A stretch of DNA of 64,000 nucleotides, taken from the NCBI GenBank assembly GCA_011109175.1, contig RDEW01000015.1, positions 1,088,882 to 1,152,881 of the forward strand, written 5' to 3'. Source of the DNA: Dicyema japonicum (lineage: Eukaryota; Dicyemida; Rhombozoa; Dicyemidae). Below are positions 21,111 to 31,273 of this stretch, piece by piece. How positions within the stretch are numbered: the stretch's first letter is position 1; the number at the start of each line of letters is the position of its first letter. A model generated the notes under the pieces. That model was not told where the DNA came from, made no database searches, and was given only the letters and a program-made list of their open reading frames with translations. Both the position numbers and the translations under genes were made by a program.

Positions 21111-21506
21111 GGATAGTACGACACAAAAAGGAGAGACCCAATTCTCAAGAAATTTGAGAAAACGCGTAATTTTTCTTTGATTTAAATCCATGTGATATCC
21201 ACAAAGTGCGCAAGTTGACACGAACTTCCACTGGTAGGGAAGCTTCGATTCAGTCAACAATATGTGGTATACGTCCCAGAAGCTTGTTAATACCAAGGAT
21301 TCTGATGGCTTTAGTGATATCCAGTCATGGATTGTTTTCTGTTCTGACTGAGAGAGCTCAGTCTCTGGGATGGTTCTTAGAATCCGAATTTGATCACAGA
21401 GTAAGAATAATTCTTTTTTTGTTAATGGAGACCCGAAGGCAGTGAGTTGGATGTCCCAGCGTTTTAAACTTGTCAAAAAATGGTATACTGAGCATCGTGA
21501 AATCAT
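21105..21506 (-). mobile_element. LINE-derived fragment, minus strand
   Basis: An open 133-codon frame that abuts the preceding RT fragment in the opposite orientation. It contains Trp-Asp-Ile-Gln-Leu-Thr-Ala-Phe-Gly-Ser-Pro-Leu, resembling a LINE region in which a gene-order Leu-x-Phe-Gly-Ser-Pro precedes the RT. One Cys-x2-Cys pair (Cys-Ala-Leu-Cys) is present. Family assignment is uncertain. Confidence 0.35.
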
Positions 21507-21754
21507 CCTTAATTGGGGTAATTTTTGATTAGGTGGTCAGTTGGTGTTGTAGTGTAGGTGGTCAGTTGGTGTGGTTTTTAGACAACCGGAAATTATTCTT
21601 AGAGAAGAGATTTTAATGTATTTTTTCGACGTTTGTTATTGATAAACAGGGACCCCAGGAAGTAACAACATAGTTCATCGAGTTCTGATAAATTGTCTGA
21701 ATATCTATAGGATCAGATAACCCAGTAGTTGGGATACTGGATTTTCGACGTATG

Positions 21755-21990
21755 GCCCCATGTGGTGCTACGTGGCTAATTGGTTAAGTTTTCTGTTTTT
21801 TGTCTGTTCCTCCACTTTCCCTTCCTTCTAGATTGGCGTCATGTCTCAGGTGGCGCCCAGTGCCAGGTAGATATGAAAAAATATCATTTGCTATCTCATA
21901 CTCCACTGGATGGGTTTCCATAACTGCAAGGAATGGACGTCTTTTACCTTTTATGATGGTTCCGGATGGACTTGTGTGACGTTGAAGGAC
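21755..21990 (+). mobile_element. L-E repeat fragment
   Basis: Shares GTGGTGCTACGTGGCT, CTGTTCCTCC and a GGTGGCGCC block, in that order and at similar spacing, with 51266-51440. The product, if any, is unknown. Confidence 0.5.
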
Positions 21991-22059
21991 TCTGTTTTTG
22001 TAACAATTGAAACCGGACACACATAATTAGTTGTTTACTGTTAATTTCTTTCTCGGTGT

Positions 22060-22860
22060 ATCCGGGTTAATAAATTTCTGTAGATAATCGTCAAGCTCTT
22101 TTTTCTTTGATAGATGACGTACCCGCCACGGCCCCGAGTAAGTTGAGTTTCTTCTGAGATTTTTCACATGCATATGACACATGTTTTAAAAAAGATAACC
22201 AAGTACAATATCATACCAAGTATTTTAGAGTTTTTAACCACAGGAAAGAGAGCTTTGTTTAGAAATAACCTTGGTTCCAAGTAAAAAAGCGTTATTTATG
22301 ACTTTTCGATTGAAGTGATGAGGAGATTTTGGTCCATACAAGAAGAGATTTTTCAATATGTTTTTGTAGGACCATAGAACGACGGTTACGTCGCGGTGGC
22401 AAAAGAAATTATGATATCGTCGGTATAAGAAATAAGAAGTGTGGTCTGATTTGTTGATAAGCTCGCTAGATGAAGATTAAAAAAGGCTGGAGATAAGACA
22501 GAACCTTGAGAAACGGCATTTGTAAGGTATCGATAATGAGAGTAGGTTGACATAATAAAGGATCGTCCAAGACGATTAGAAAGGAAAGTGAGTAGCCACA
22601 TTTTCAAACGAGAAGGGATATTTGTAGCAAGGGTTTTTTTACTCAGAACGTGTCTCGATGTTCGGTTCAAAGCTTCGTTGATGTCAATAGACGCAACAAT
22701 TGTTCTTTCAGGAGGTTTATTGTCATTAAATCCATCGGCAATAATTTGAGTCAGTTTAGATGGATTGTTGTCGAATGATAAGCACGAAACGTATGTTGGG
22801 ATTCGGAAAATAACAGGTACAGTTTGAATAAAAATAGTAGAACTCTTTCAACAATCTTCA
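22060..22860 (-). mobile_element. LINE RT fragment (jockey/CR1-like)
   Basis: The minus-strand frame at 22386-22670 reads Gln-Gly-Ser-Val-Leu-Ser-Pro and then Ser-Tyr-Thr-Asp-Asp-Ile-Ile-Ile-Ser, an RT palm with Thr in place of Ala in the Tyr-Ala-Asp-Asp box. Upstream (to 22790) the Ala-Ser-Ile-Asp-Ile-Asn-Glu-Ala-Leu palm block continues. It is truncated at both ends and butts against the 3' tail of the L-B element at 22868. Confidence 0.6.
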
Positions 22861-22867
22861 AGACAAC

Positions 22868-24640
22868 ATTATTATTAGCACTTTCACGAGAGCCATAATA
22901 TTTATAGCCCCGCATGTGCAGCAAAAAATATAAGAGAAAGAGTTAGCTTGCTCCAGGCTTTTCTGTTCTTAGCCAGATCCCTCAGTGTGTCCAGGTCGTC
23001 ACCAGATGCAATGTTTTCTTTACGCCTTTAAGATCGTTTTGTAAAACGACCGGGAGGGTTGTTCTTGGTCTACCACGAGAGCGTTTTACGTGGGAGGAGT
23101 AGTAATCTTCCAAGGCGATATTCGGTGGGGATGTCGGGTCCAACCTCAAGACGTATCCAAAGAGTCTCCAACGAGAGCTTATGATCTCGAGACTTATTAG
23201 TGTTCAGTCACACATATTGTACAGTCCTTTTTGCGAGATCTTGGATGGCCAGGACATTCAAGTTATGTTTCTTAGATGATTTCTGGGAAGCGAGTCTAGC
23301 CTCTACAATTCCTCTTTTGAGTGCCCCAGGTCCCAGAGTTGTATATGAAAATTAGTTTGATGAAGGTGTCGTATAAGATTATCCTTTGTTTTATGTTATT
23401 CCCTTTCCGTTTTAGCCATAGATTTTTCAGCCTGTGTAATGCCGCATTTGCCATGGTTTTTCTCGATATCTTCACTATCTCCAATTAGGGAGCCAAGTTT
23501 TTTTATGTGTCACCATTTCTCTTCGAGTGAGTTATTCATTCGTCTTATTTCTTTCCGTTCTGTTTTTTCCCTGTTCACAATGAAAGTCCATTCCAGATGG
23601 TTTAAAAATAGTTAACTATGATTAGTTTTTATCAGACGCCTCCACAGTCTTCTTGAGATTGCGATTTTTCGGAGGTGTCTAAACCATCAAGATTTTCCAG
23701 TCGCATTTTTAAGTCGTTATTTAAGATCAGAGGAAGTGTTGCCCGTGGTCTGCCCCGAAATCAGTGCTTAGGAAGTATAATTCCATGATGTCATTTGCGG
23801 GAGCAGCAGGATCCATCCTCAACAAATAGTAGTGGCGATAAAGAATCTCCTTGAGGAGTCCCAATATGTGTTTCAAATTTACTGGATCGCTCTGAACCGA
23901 TCCAGACTTGTATTTCAGTATCCGCAAGTAGGACCCGGATCATCCGTTGACTGTCCTCGTCCAGCAACGTACCAAATAACAACATTAGTTTCCCTCTGCG
24001 TAAAGTATCGAACGCTCGGGAGAGATCAATCCTCAGTATGTGAACAGCCTTCTGGAATCTCTGTATCATAGCACATATCCATCCATGTGTCCATATGATA
24101 TCCGCCGTGGATCTTCCTCTTCTGAATCCCCTTTAACCCAGAGACAGATATTCGCCAACAGTAGAAGAAATCATTTCCAGAACAATCAGAGATAGTAGTT
24201 TCCGTAGAGTTGTTAGAAGGATTATAGGCCTGAGATTTTCTATCGGTCCAACCGGGTTCTCAGGTTTCTGTATAGGAATCAGAATTCACTGCCTTAGTGG
24301 GACAGGCATGTGTTTCATAAAAAATGTATTTTAGCATGCTGCATAGTAAATAGGCCAGTGAGGGCGGCGAATGTTTCAGAAGTTCTCCTTTGATACCGTC
24401 AATGCCCGGACTCATATTGTTGTTCAGTTTTTGCGGAGCCGTTTGTATCTCCGCCACCGTAATTGGCTTAGTCAAAGATCTAGGATATCCAAAAAATTGA
24501 TTTATGCATTCGTCGTCACTCCTGATGAGCGATTCACAGTGATCAACAATATTATCTGCAACTTATTTTTTGCCCAATATTCTTCTTCCATTCTCGATAT
24601 TCACAATCAATCCTTTAGGTTTATCCGCTCTGTTTAAAAT
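22868..24640 (-). mobile_element. LINE L-B, minus strand, rearranged
   Basis: The 3' tail (TTATTATTAGCACTTTCACG...) is at the left. The C-terminal region with Tyr-Asn-Ser-Gly-Thr-Trp-Gly lies at about 23296-23484. A second copy of the region upstream of the tail is at 23640-23830. The RT core with Leu-Ser-Arg-Ala-Phe-Asp-Thr-Leu-Arg-Arg and Gly-Thr-Pro-Gln-Gly-Asp-Ser-Leu-Ser-Pro is at 23791-24069, and the RT N-terminus with Ser-Pro-Gly-Ile-Asp-Gly is at 24260-24475. The second copy of the C-terminal region joins directly to the RT core, so two copies have fused or the Tyr-Ala-Asp-Asp part was deleted. Confidence 0.65.
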
Positions 24641-25068
24641 CCGGATTCTGACTTGGTGGGTCTCTCATGTCCAATTTTGAGACTAAGACGTCCACTTTAT
24701 CAGCGAATCTCTTGCGGGTGACGCTATTAGTGTTCAGACTTTTCACCGTCAATCTTCCAGAGTTGTGCTTGTATTTTCTCTTGATCATTCCTTGACTTCT
24801 TCATAGTTTAAAGCGAGAAATGAGTCATTCTTTGAATTTTTAGAAAGAATAATAATTAAATTCTACCAGATTTTAAAGAGGGTGTGTACATTGACCAAAA
24901 ATCGAGTAAAGGGTTCGATCTATTGGTTGGCTAATTGATAGGAAAGTTAAGGGTGTCACTGAACATTAACTGTATTAATCTTATCATTATAAATATTTTA
25001 GATTTAAATAAAATTTTAAAAATATTTATAGATATTTTTTTAAAATCACCATCTTAGTTGTTCAGCTT
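24640..25068. other. AT-rich upstream region of LUC7-like gene
   Basis: 24640-24880 may be the decayed 5' continuation of L-B. 24880-25068 is AT-rich with no recognised element and is the probable promoter region of the gene that follows. Confidence 0.35.
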
Positions 25069-26018
25069 ATGGCTCGAAACTACATGTCTCAAATTCTGGA
25101 CGATCTACTGGGAAGGGACAGGAATCTTGACCCTTCAGTTATGCTTGAAAGGAACTGGGACAGCCCTGAAGTATTATTTTTATTACATTGTAGGTCTGCA
25201 AGCACTTTCTATGTGGTTTTTGTCCGAACGAGCTGTTTTACAACACTAAGGCCAATTTTGGTACGAAATGGTCACTTATTAGGCGTATGTACGAAAATCC
25301 ATGATGACGAGCTCAAGAAAACCTACAAGAACTCTTCTCGTTACGGTACACGTGGATACGAGCAGGACTTTCTGAAGATCCTTCAAAACTTGATTGACGA
25401 TGTGGAAAGGAAGATACGCTTGGGTCAGGAAAGGTTGTCAGGGCCCACCAATGTGCCTGTACTTTCCATGGTGATTTAAGTCGGAAACGCAGAGGGGACT
25501 AAATCCCAGAAGGCCTTGGAACTTGAAGAGGAACTGGAGGAGTTGATTGAGCGCGCTGACGATTTGGGGGCATCTGGGATGGTGGACGAACTCCAACATG
25601 TCCTCCATCGGATCGAAGAGATCAAAGACCAGAGATCTGAGTTGTCGAGGCCAGCGGTTTCTCCGATGACCCCGAATTCGCAGCAGAAACCGATGGAGTT
25701 ATGCAAGGTGTGTGGCGCCTATCTGGTTGTGGGGGACACTCCTCAGAGGGTGGAAGACCATACAAACGGGAAGCAACACACAGGGTACCTTAAGATTATC
25801 ACTACCATTGCGGAAATGAAGTCTAATGGAATCGGAATGAACCGGCCTCCCCAGTGAGATTGTCTCCTCATAGGAGGGAGGATGGTGGAAAATCACGGAG
25901 GGAAGAATCGCGGAGGTCTCGTAGTCGTGATAGAAGACGTGAACGGAAGGATCACCGTCATTCAGATGATAGACGATCGCGGAGGGATTATGATGATAAA
26001 CGACGCCGCAGAATGTGA
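25069..26018 (+). CDS. LUC7L: LUC7-like U1 snRNP-associated splicing factor
   Basis: LUC7 proteins bind U1 snRNA and help choose the 5' splice site. The chain starts Met-Ala-Arg-Asn-Tyr-Met and has a first zinc finger (Cys-x5-Gly-x-Cys-Pro ... Cys-x3-His: Val-Cys-Lys-His-Phe-Leu-Cys-Gly-Phe-Cys-Pro, then Gly-Val-Cys-Thr-Lys-Ile-His-Asp). A coiled coil follows (about residues 125-190). The second finger is Cys-x2-Cys-x12-His-x6-His (Cys-Lys-Val-Cys-Gly-Ala-Tyr-Leu ... Asp-His-Thr-Asn-Gly-Lys-Gln-His). The Arg/Ser/Asp-rich tail reads Arg-Arg-Ser-Arg-Ser-Arg-Asp-Arg. Four introns of 23, 22, 24 and 23 (or 20) nt give about 285 residues; human LUC7L has ~370, mostly a longer RS tail. The interest here is that a U1-associated factor operates on introns of only ~23 nt. 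Confidence 0.9.
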
Positions 26019-26130
26019 TTTTGTTTATTTTGGGTGATTATTACATTTGGTCCTTTGTTTTGTTCTATTAGTTATTATCACGTGCTATATTTTGATAGTA
26101 CAGTAAATCCTTTCGAATTAGCAATTTCTA

Positions 26131-26536
26131 GAGTGCTAAGGCCAGCGTGATTCTTAAAAGTAAACGGGCAGAGCATCCTGTATTTTAAATCTGTAATCGA
26201 CCGGTTTTTGTTTTTTTGTTAAAAGCAAGCCATCAGTTTTTGGGACCTCTCCGTTTGACAACTATTGTTAATAAAGTGGATATTTCTGGCAATGTGAAAA
26301 GTGGGGGGAACTCCTCCCAGGCAGGGGCCCTAAGATTGGCCATATCAAGGGCTCTTTCATATATTCTGAGTCCTGATGACGTTGAGAAGATGAGACAGGG
26401 TTTAAATGAGAGTTATTTTAGCCGGATACTTGACACGTGATCCAAGAGTAAAGGAAAGAAAGAAACCTTGGAAAGAAGGAGCCAGGTGAGGTTACACATA
26501 GTGATCTTGCTTGTTTCTTTTAGGCTTAAACGATGA
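26131..26536 (+). CDS. MRPS9: Mitochondrial ribosomal protein uS9m, 5' end unresolved
   Basis: Small-subunit mitochondrial ribosomal protein of the uS9 family. Joined exons read Val-Asn-Gly-Gln-Ser-Ile-Leu-Tyr-Phe, then Gly-Gly-Asn-Ser-Ser-Gln-Ala-Gly-Ala-Leu-Arg-Leu-Ala, Met-Arg-Gln-Ala-Gly-Tyr-Leu-Thr-Arg-Asp-Pro-Arg-Val-Lys-Glu-Arg-Lys-Lys-Pro, and end Gly-Ala-Arg-Leu-Lys-Arg. The Tyr-Phe and Met-Arg-Gln-Ala-Gly features fit the mitochondrial rather than the cytosolic (RPS16) branch. Introns: about 26 nt after Val-Ile-Asp-Arg, 22 nt before Ala-Gly-Tyr, and 38 nt before the last codons. The frame slips by one base at AAAA 26156-26159. No start codon could be placed; the N-terminal part may be in further small exons between 26019 and 26130. 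It follows LUC7 on the same strand with at most ~110 nt between. Confidence 0.75.
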
Positions 26537-26639
26537 ATTTCACATTTTAAATATTTATTGGACATTTTTTTGATTTTTAATCACTTTTTTGTAATCAAAT
26601 TTATCCTTAACTGTAATTCTCTTTTATTTACCCCCGGTT

Positions 26640-27185
26640 TCTTTAGGCAAAGGAAACCGGTTGCTAAAATGAAACGTAACAGTCAGCTGGACTTAATGTT
26701 ATAGGGAAATCCGATTCCCTAAACGATTCATGAATTCTATCGTTGCAGGCGCAAGGGTACCAGATGTCTCAACGGCGAGTGGAACAAACAAAAAATAATT
26801 GTGTAGGAACGCTTATTTGGTAGTTTCAACCTCTCGGCCTTCTCAGCGGCAGAATAGGCCCCAGAGGCACTCTGGAGTAGGTTGCAATGGGAAAACGTAT
26901 GGATGCAGGTGACGTCCCGACAAGAGGTTTCCCGGCTTCAAAAGGTTAGATGGTCATCCCATCTGGTCGTTTCCCGTCCCGCCTGCAAAGACCGACTGAT
27001 TCGAGCATGGAGGGGTGTCCGGCGGCGTCCAAAGCTCGCCTAACGACTTCGTTCAAGGCCATGTGTCTGGGAAATCTGCCTGCACTCTTCCTGCAGGAGA
27101 GAGGGTGTAGGCCAAAACAGTCGATCTGGTCTCCGCATCGGTACGGATGCGGAACACAAACTTTTAATCCCAGTAGTAACGAGAT
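26640..27185 (-). mobile_element. PHD-RT LINE C-terminal fragment
   Basis: The minus strand carries, in broken frames, the region that in related elements reads Gly-Lys-Arg-Pro-Asp-Gly and then a Trp-Asp-x-x-Cys-x-Asp-Thr block. Here it appears as Thr-Gly-Asn-Asp-Gln-Met-Gly near 26955. It shares nucleotide blocks with 49105-49340 in the opposite orientation, for example TCTGGAGTAGGTTGCAA. Heavily frameshifted. Confidence 0.55.
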
Positions 27186-29640
27186 CCCAATACGGATGCA
27201 GAATACAAATAAATTTTCCTCAATAATTTTAAAATTATTTTGTCAATTTGTTTAAAATAATTTGTTAATATATTAATTGCCGTTATGAACAGTCTGTGAG
27301 AATTCACATATTTCGAATTAATATGTTCATATCGTTCTGTATTGGCATTATTAGATTTGTTCCGCTTGTTGATTTAGAAGTTGTTCAAGTAATTCGTCAT
27401 TTTCTATCAAAACTCGTCAAAATAGTCGTGTCGTGAAATTTGATCGTTTGATATTTAATTTTTTATTAGAGGTTCAGAAAATTCTATTCGGTGCGTTCCC
27501 CACAATTATTATTGACGCCTCGTTTAGTACGTCCTTGTTTGCATGTGTCGAAACAAAGTGTCGTGTCCTCAGTTTTTTACATGAATGATATGTGTACGAC
27601 AGTCTTTGTAAAGTAATTTTGTATGCAGAATAAGGATCCTTCCCGGCCTCAATTTTTTGAAGTAAGTATAGACAAATTTCAGTGGGTGTTGAAATGAGGT
27701 CTTGAAAACATTAAGTCACGTCCTTGGTCATTCACGTAATAAAATTTTTGTCTGTTTTTTAAGTAATTTGAGTTTCCCATGTCAAGCAAAAAGTGTTGAG
27801 TCCAGTCCATGCGTTTGTTTGGAAATTTTTTATGGTTACATAATTGTGGTGAGGAAATTTTTTTAAAACATCTTGGATTTTAAAAATTTTGTTTTATAGT
27901 AAATTTTGACATAAATATTATCATTTTTCAGAAAAAAATGGTGGCGGATTAGGAAATTTTGTTAGATAAAAAAGTATTTCGATCAATGTTGATGAGGTGG
28001 ATGTCGAGAGGATTAGCGTGTAGTTTTTGGCGATTGTGAAATTAAAAAAATATTGTTTGTGTTAAATTTTAGTGTAGTTAGTTATCTGTATTATTATTCG
28101 TTAGAAAATGTGTGAGAGTGGTGTTATGCCTGTTTGTTCTGTTGTTAGTAAGTGTGATAAGTTATTTGTGATGGTTCCCGTGGAGGTTACATTTATGTAT
28201 TCAATCGTTATGTAGGTTTAAGTCGGTACTTTAAATATATGAGAGTATCTTGGATCTCGTCTCTAAAAGTGTGTCATTGCGTAATTTTAAGTGTTTCGTC
28301 TGTTGTAGGATCAGTTGTTTCATTCATTTTAGAACCATCTCCCGATGAAATTGTCCAAGTTCAAAAAATGTGCCGGGAAAATACAACGTTACAAATTGGA
28401 AGAATGTCGTGTCGTCGTTCAGTCGAACCAAGTCGTCATCGTTACCAGAGAAGATTTTTAAAAACTTTTGAGTAGAAAACTACTTTTTGGAATTAATAGG
28501 TTAAATTTTTAATAGAAAAACTAATTTAAAAAATAGTATTTGAAGTCTCTACGCCGAGGAATTTGGGTGAAATTGGAGATGTCAGTTATGCAAGCCAATA
28601 TATATCTAAGCGACCTACACTAGAATTAATTTTATAGAATTTATATTGGAAAAAATACCAAATTAAAAGAAAATCTTTCTATTGTTAATGATTTCCCTAA
28701 CCTGATTACAAAAAGTACAGAGATGACAAAAACGTTGTAAGTTCCATGTTCATTCGGATATAACAAGTCCAAAAAGGTGAGATTGCTGGAATTTATACTT
28801 TAATTGGTGACAAAATCAAGATTCTGGAAACGAATTTGTGTATTCATAAATTTAGAAAAACGAGGGGATAACTTGTGCTTTCAACTAAATCGAATGGCTT
28901 TTTAAAAAAATGAGTGGGACTAGTACAATTAATGAACAAGGATGATGAATGTCTTGGGATTTGGAACAGCAAATAGGAACAGAAAACTTTTTCGGATGAT
29001 CGGTTTGATATCACTAAATGTATTACTGAATTTGAAATGTACACAACAATTTTTGATTAAGAATTTAGTTGGAGATCATTAATTATGCAAATCCACACTC
29101 ATTACGCGCCAAAATCGTTACCACTTGACCCTGAACTGTCATTTTTGACATTAATAGTTGACCTTCAAATAACCAATTTAATTCTATAAGCCAAACACAT
29201 AGCAGCTAAAAAGACATGGTTGTGTTGTGGTTATGCATCTTTTGAAAAGAGCACCTAAAAAGAATATGATTGAACCAAAAGGCTCGTGTCTGACCGCAGA
29301 AATGGAAAGTCTTTTGAAAAGAATATTGTTGAGAACACTAAAGATATTCCTAATCGAAGTGATTAAAAGTCTTCTCTAGAAGCAACTGCGTACAACAAGT
29401 GGATATAACTGACTCACTAGTGGTCTCTCTTGAGATCAATATTTCTGCGCTTGGGAAGATTCATTTTTTTAACACTGGCCAATTTGGAAACTGCGCGTAA
29501 ATCTCAAATTTGTCTGAGGAAATCGGACTCTCACACTTGAATTTTCTAATATTAGCGACCGAAATTATTTTACTAAGGAGTTTGAAAAGATTTTCTCATT
29601 TGGTGTGAATGGGCACAGAGTTTCCACACTGAGTTTACGT
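27186..29640. other. 2.4-kb region without recognised genes
   Basis: AT- and GT-rich, with stop codons in all frames apart from a 78-codon plus-strand frame at 28239-28475 that I do not recognise. No small-intron gene structure with conserved protein motifs could be found by eye. Confidence 0.4.
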
Positions 29641-30880
29641 CCATCTGAAGCGGTTCTAGGGATCCCCTAATGAGTTACTGACGAAGATCCTTGTGTATTC
29701 TCGTTGGAGACTCTTCATCTCGGATTTTCTTTCCACCGTTTCAGGAAACCTTGGTGTTGGAAAATTGACCGTCAAATCAAAAGATGAAGCTACGTCTCTT
29801 ATAAGATCTGGATTGCATGTTGGTTTCCAGAAAATCCGCTGTAAATGGTACCAAGACTCTCAATCAGATGTTTCAGATGCCAGAAATTTGGCCACGTTGC
29901 ATCTCGATTCATCGAAAAAGAGAAATGGCTTATTTGCGAAGAGGAGCACGGAATGAACAGCTAGCCTTCCAAAGGATGATCAGAGAAGTGCATCAACTGC
30001 GAGACTGTTAGTCACCTCGCCTGTTATGGAGGTTGTCTTGTGGCAAAGACCGCTACTCAGGAATTGAGCGTCCGCAAAGCTAACCGTCATGAAGAAAAAT
30101 TAACTGTGAATAAGAATACTACCAAGCCTATCAGTTTGGTTAAAGAGGAGACGGTTCAATCCGTTTAGAAGAAATCTGCGAGTTCTACTTGCAAAACTTA
30201 TACGCAAACTGAAGACACTAAAGAGACAATGACAGATTAAGAATACCAAATGACAAAAAATCCAGAAACTGAGCGATTATCACACCAAAGAGATGACTTT
30301 CATCATCTGCATACTCCACCACTAATGTTCGAAGGCAAATGTGGATTTACTGGATGTGTTGACACTAGTCCTGAAGAGACTAGGCCATTTTTTCAATCAA
30401 AAATTTTATTAATGACAAAATAAATGATCAAACAGCAGCCGCCTTGACTGCGTAGCTATTCCCTCTCAGGATGGCGAGATTCGCTCAAATAACCAGCAGC
30501 GCTAACAGAGATCTCCTGTTCGTGCAAAAATCCGATTTTCTAAACGACTCAAGAATTCCAGTGTCGTAGACGCAAGGGAACGAGACTTAACAGCGTCTGA
30601 AAAGTGGTTAAAAGCAAGAAATGTAAAAATAATATTCTGGTGATTGCCAGATCCATTCAGAAAAAGCATAGAAAAACTATCATTACTGATGAAAGTCGAA
30701 GAGACTTATATCATCGTCTTTAACGAGACTAAACTCAAAGAAGACAAAGATTTCCTTCTAGATGGTTTTTCTTTTGTGGATATAAGATGGAAGGAAAGTA
30801 GCTGCTGGGTAAGGAACATATTTTTTTCATCGTCCACATCTATGCAATCGAAGGCCCCAAGTCATACGGAACACTTGTAA
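29640..30880 (+). mobile_element. LINE gag-like ORF with CCHC knuckles and endonuclease start
   Basis: The plus strand near 29865-29900 reads Cys-Phe-Arg-Cys-Gln-Lys-Phe-Gly-His-Val-Ala. A second knuckle near 29980-30030 reads Cys-Ile-Asn-Cys-Glu-Thr-Val-Ser-His-Leu-Ala-Cys. These are CCHC zinc knuckles of an ORF1/gag-like protein. At 30640-30790 an endonuclease-like start follows: Val-Phe-Asn-Glu-Thr-Lys-Leu, matching the Glu-Thr-Lys-Leu metal-binding motif of LINE endonucleases. The two are separated by a minus-strand PHD-RT fragment at 30407-30600. 5' and 3' ends are unclear. Confidence 0.6.
30407..30600 (-). mobile_element. PHD-RT LINE 3' fragment
   Basis: The same block as 44130-44310 and 63535-63720 (ACTGCGTAGCTATTCCCTCTC and following sequence). 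It ends on the left at an ATTTTATTAATGAC-like tail. It lies between the two halves of the gag/endonuclease element. Confidence 0.65.
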
Positions 30881-31273
30881 ACATATTGCTTTTGAATGTG
30901 GTTTGACCAATCAAAATGGACTAAGGTTGAGACACATCACTGAAATTCGATCATTTACTTTCCATCTCATATTTGGTCTTATTTTATTGTCTACGATAAA
31001 ATACTCTATAATGAAGGGATATCATTTGAGGAAATTTATTTTTATTCACTCATATTGATGTTACACTGCAATTAAATCCACTAACGTTATAGACTGAGAG
31101 TGAAAAGTGCAAATTATCGCTAATATAGCAATAGAGGGTCGTCACCACCCCCAATCAAAGAATGCCAGAGAATGTAAAAAAATCGAAAATTACAAACTAT
31201 GAATGCTTAAAATGTGAAAAATAGGATTATTTAATAAATTATAAAAATATCAACTTTTTCGTAAATTTTTGAC

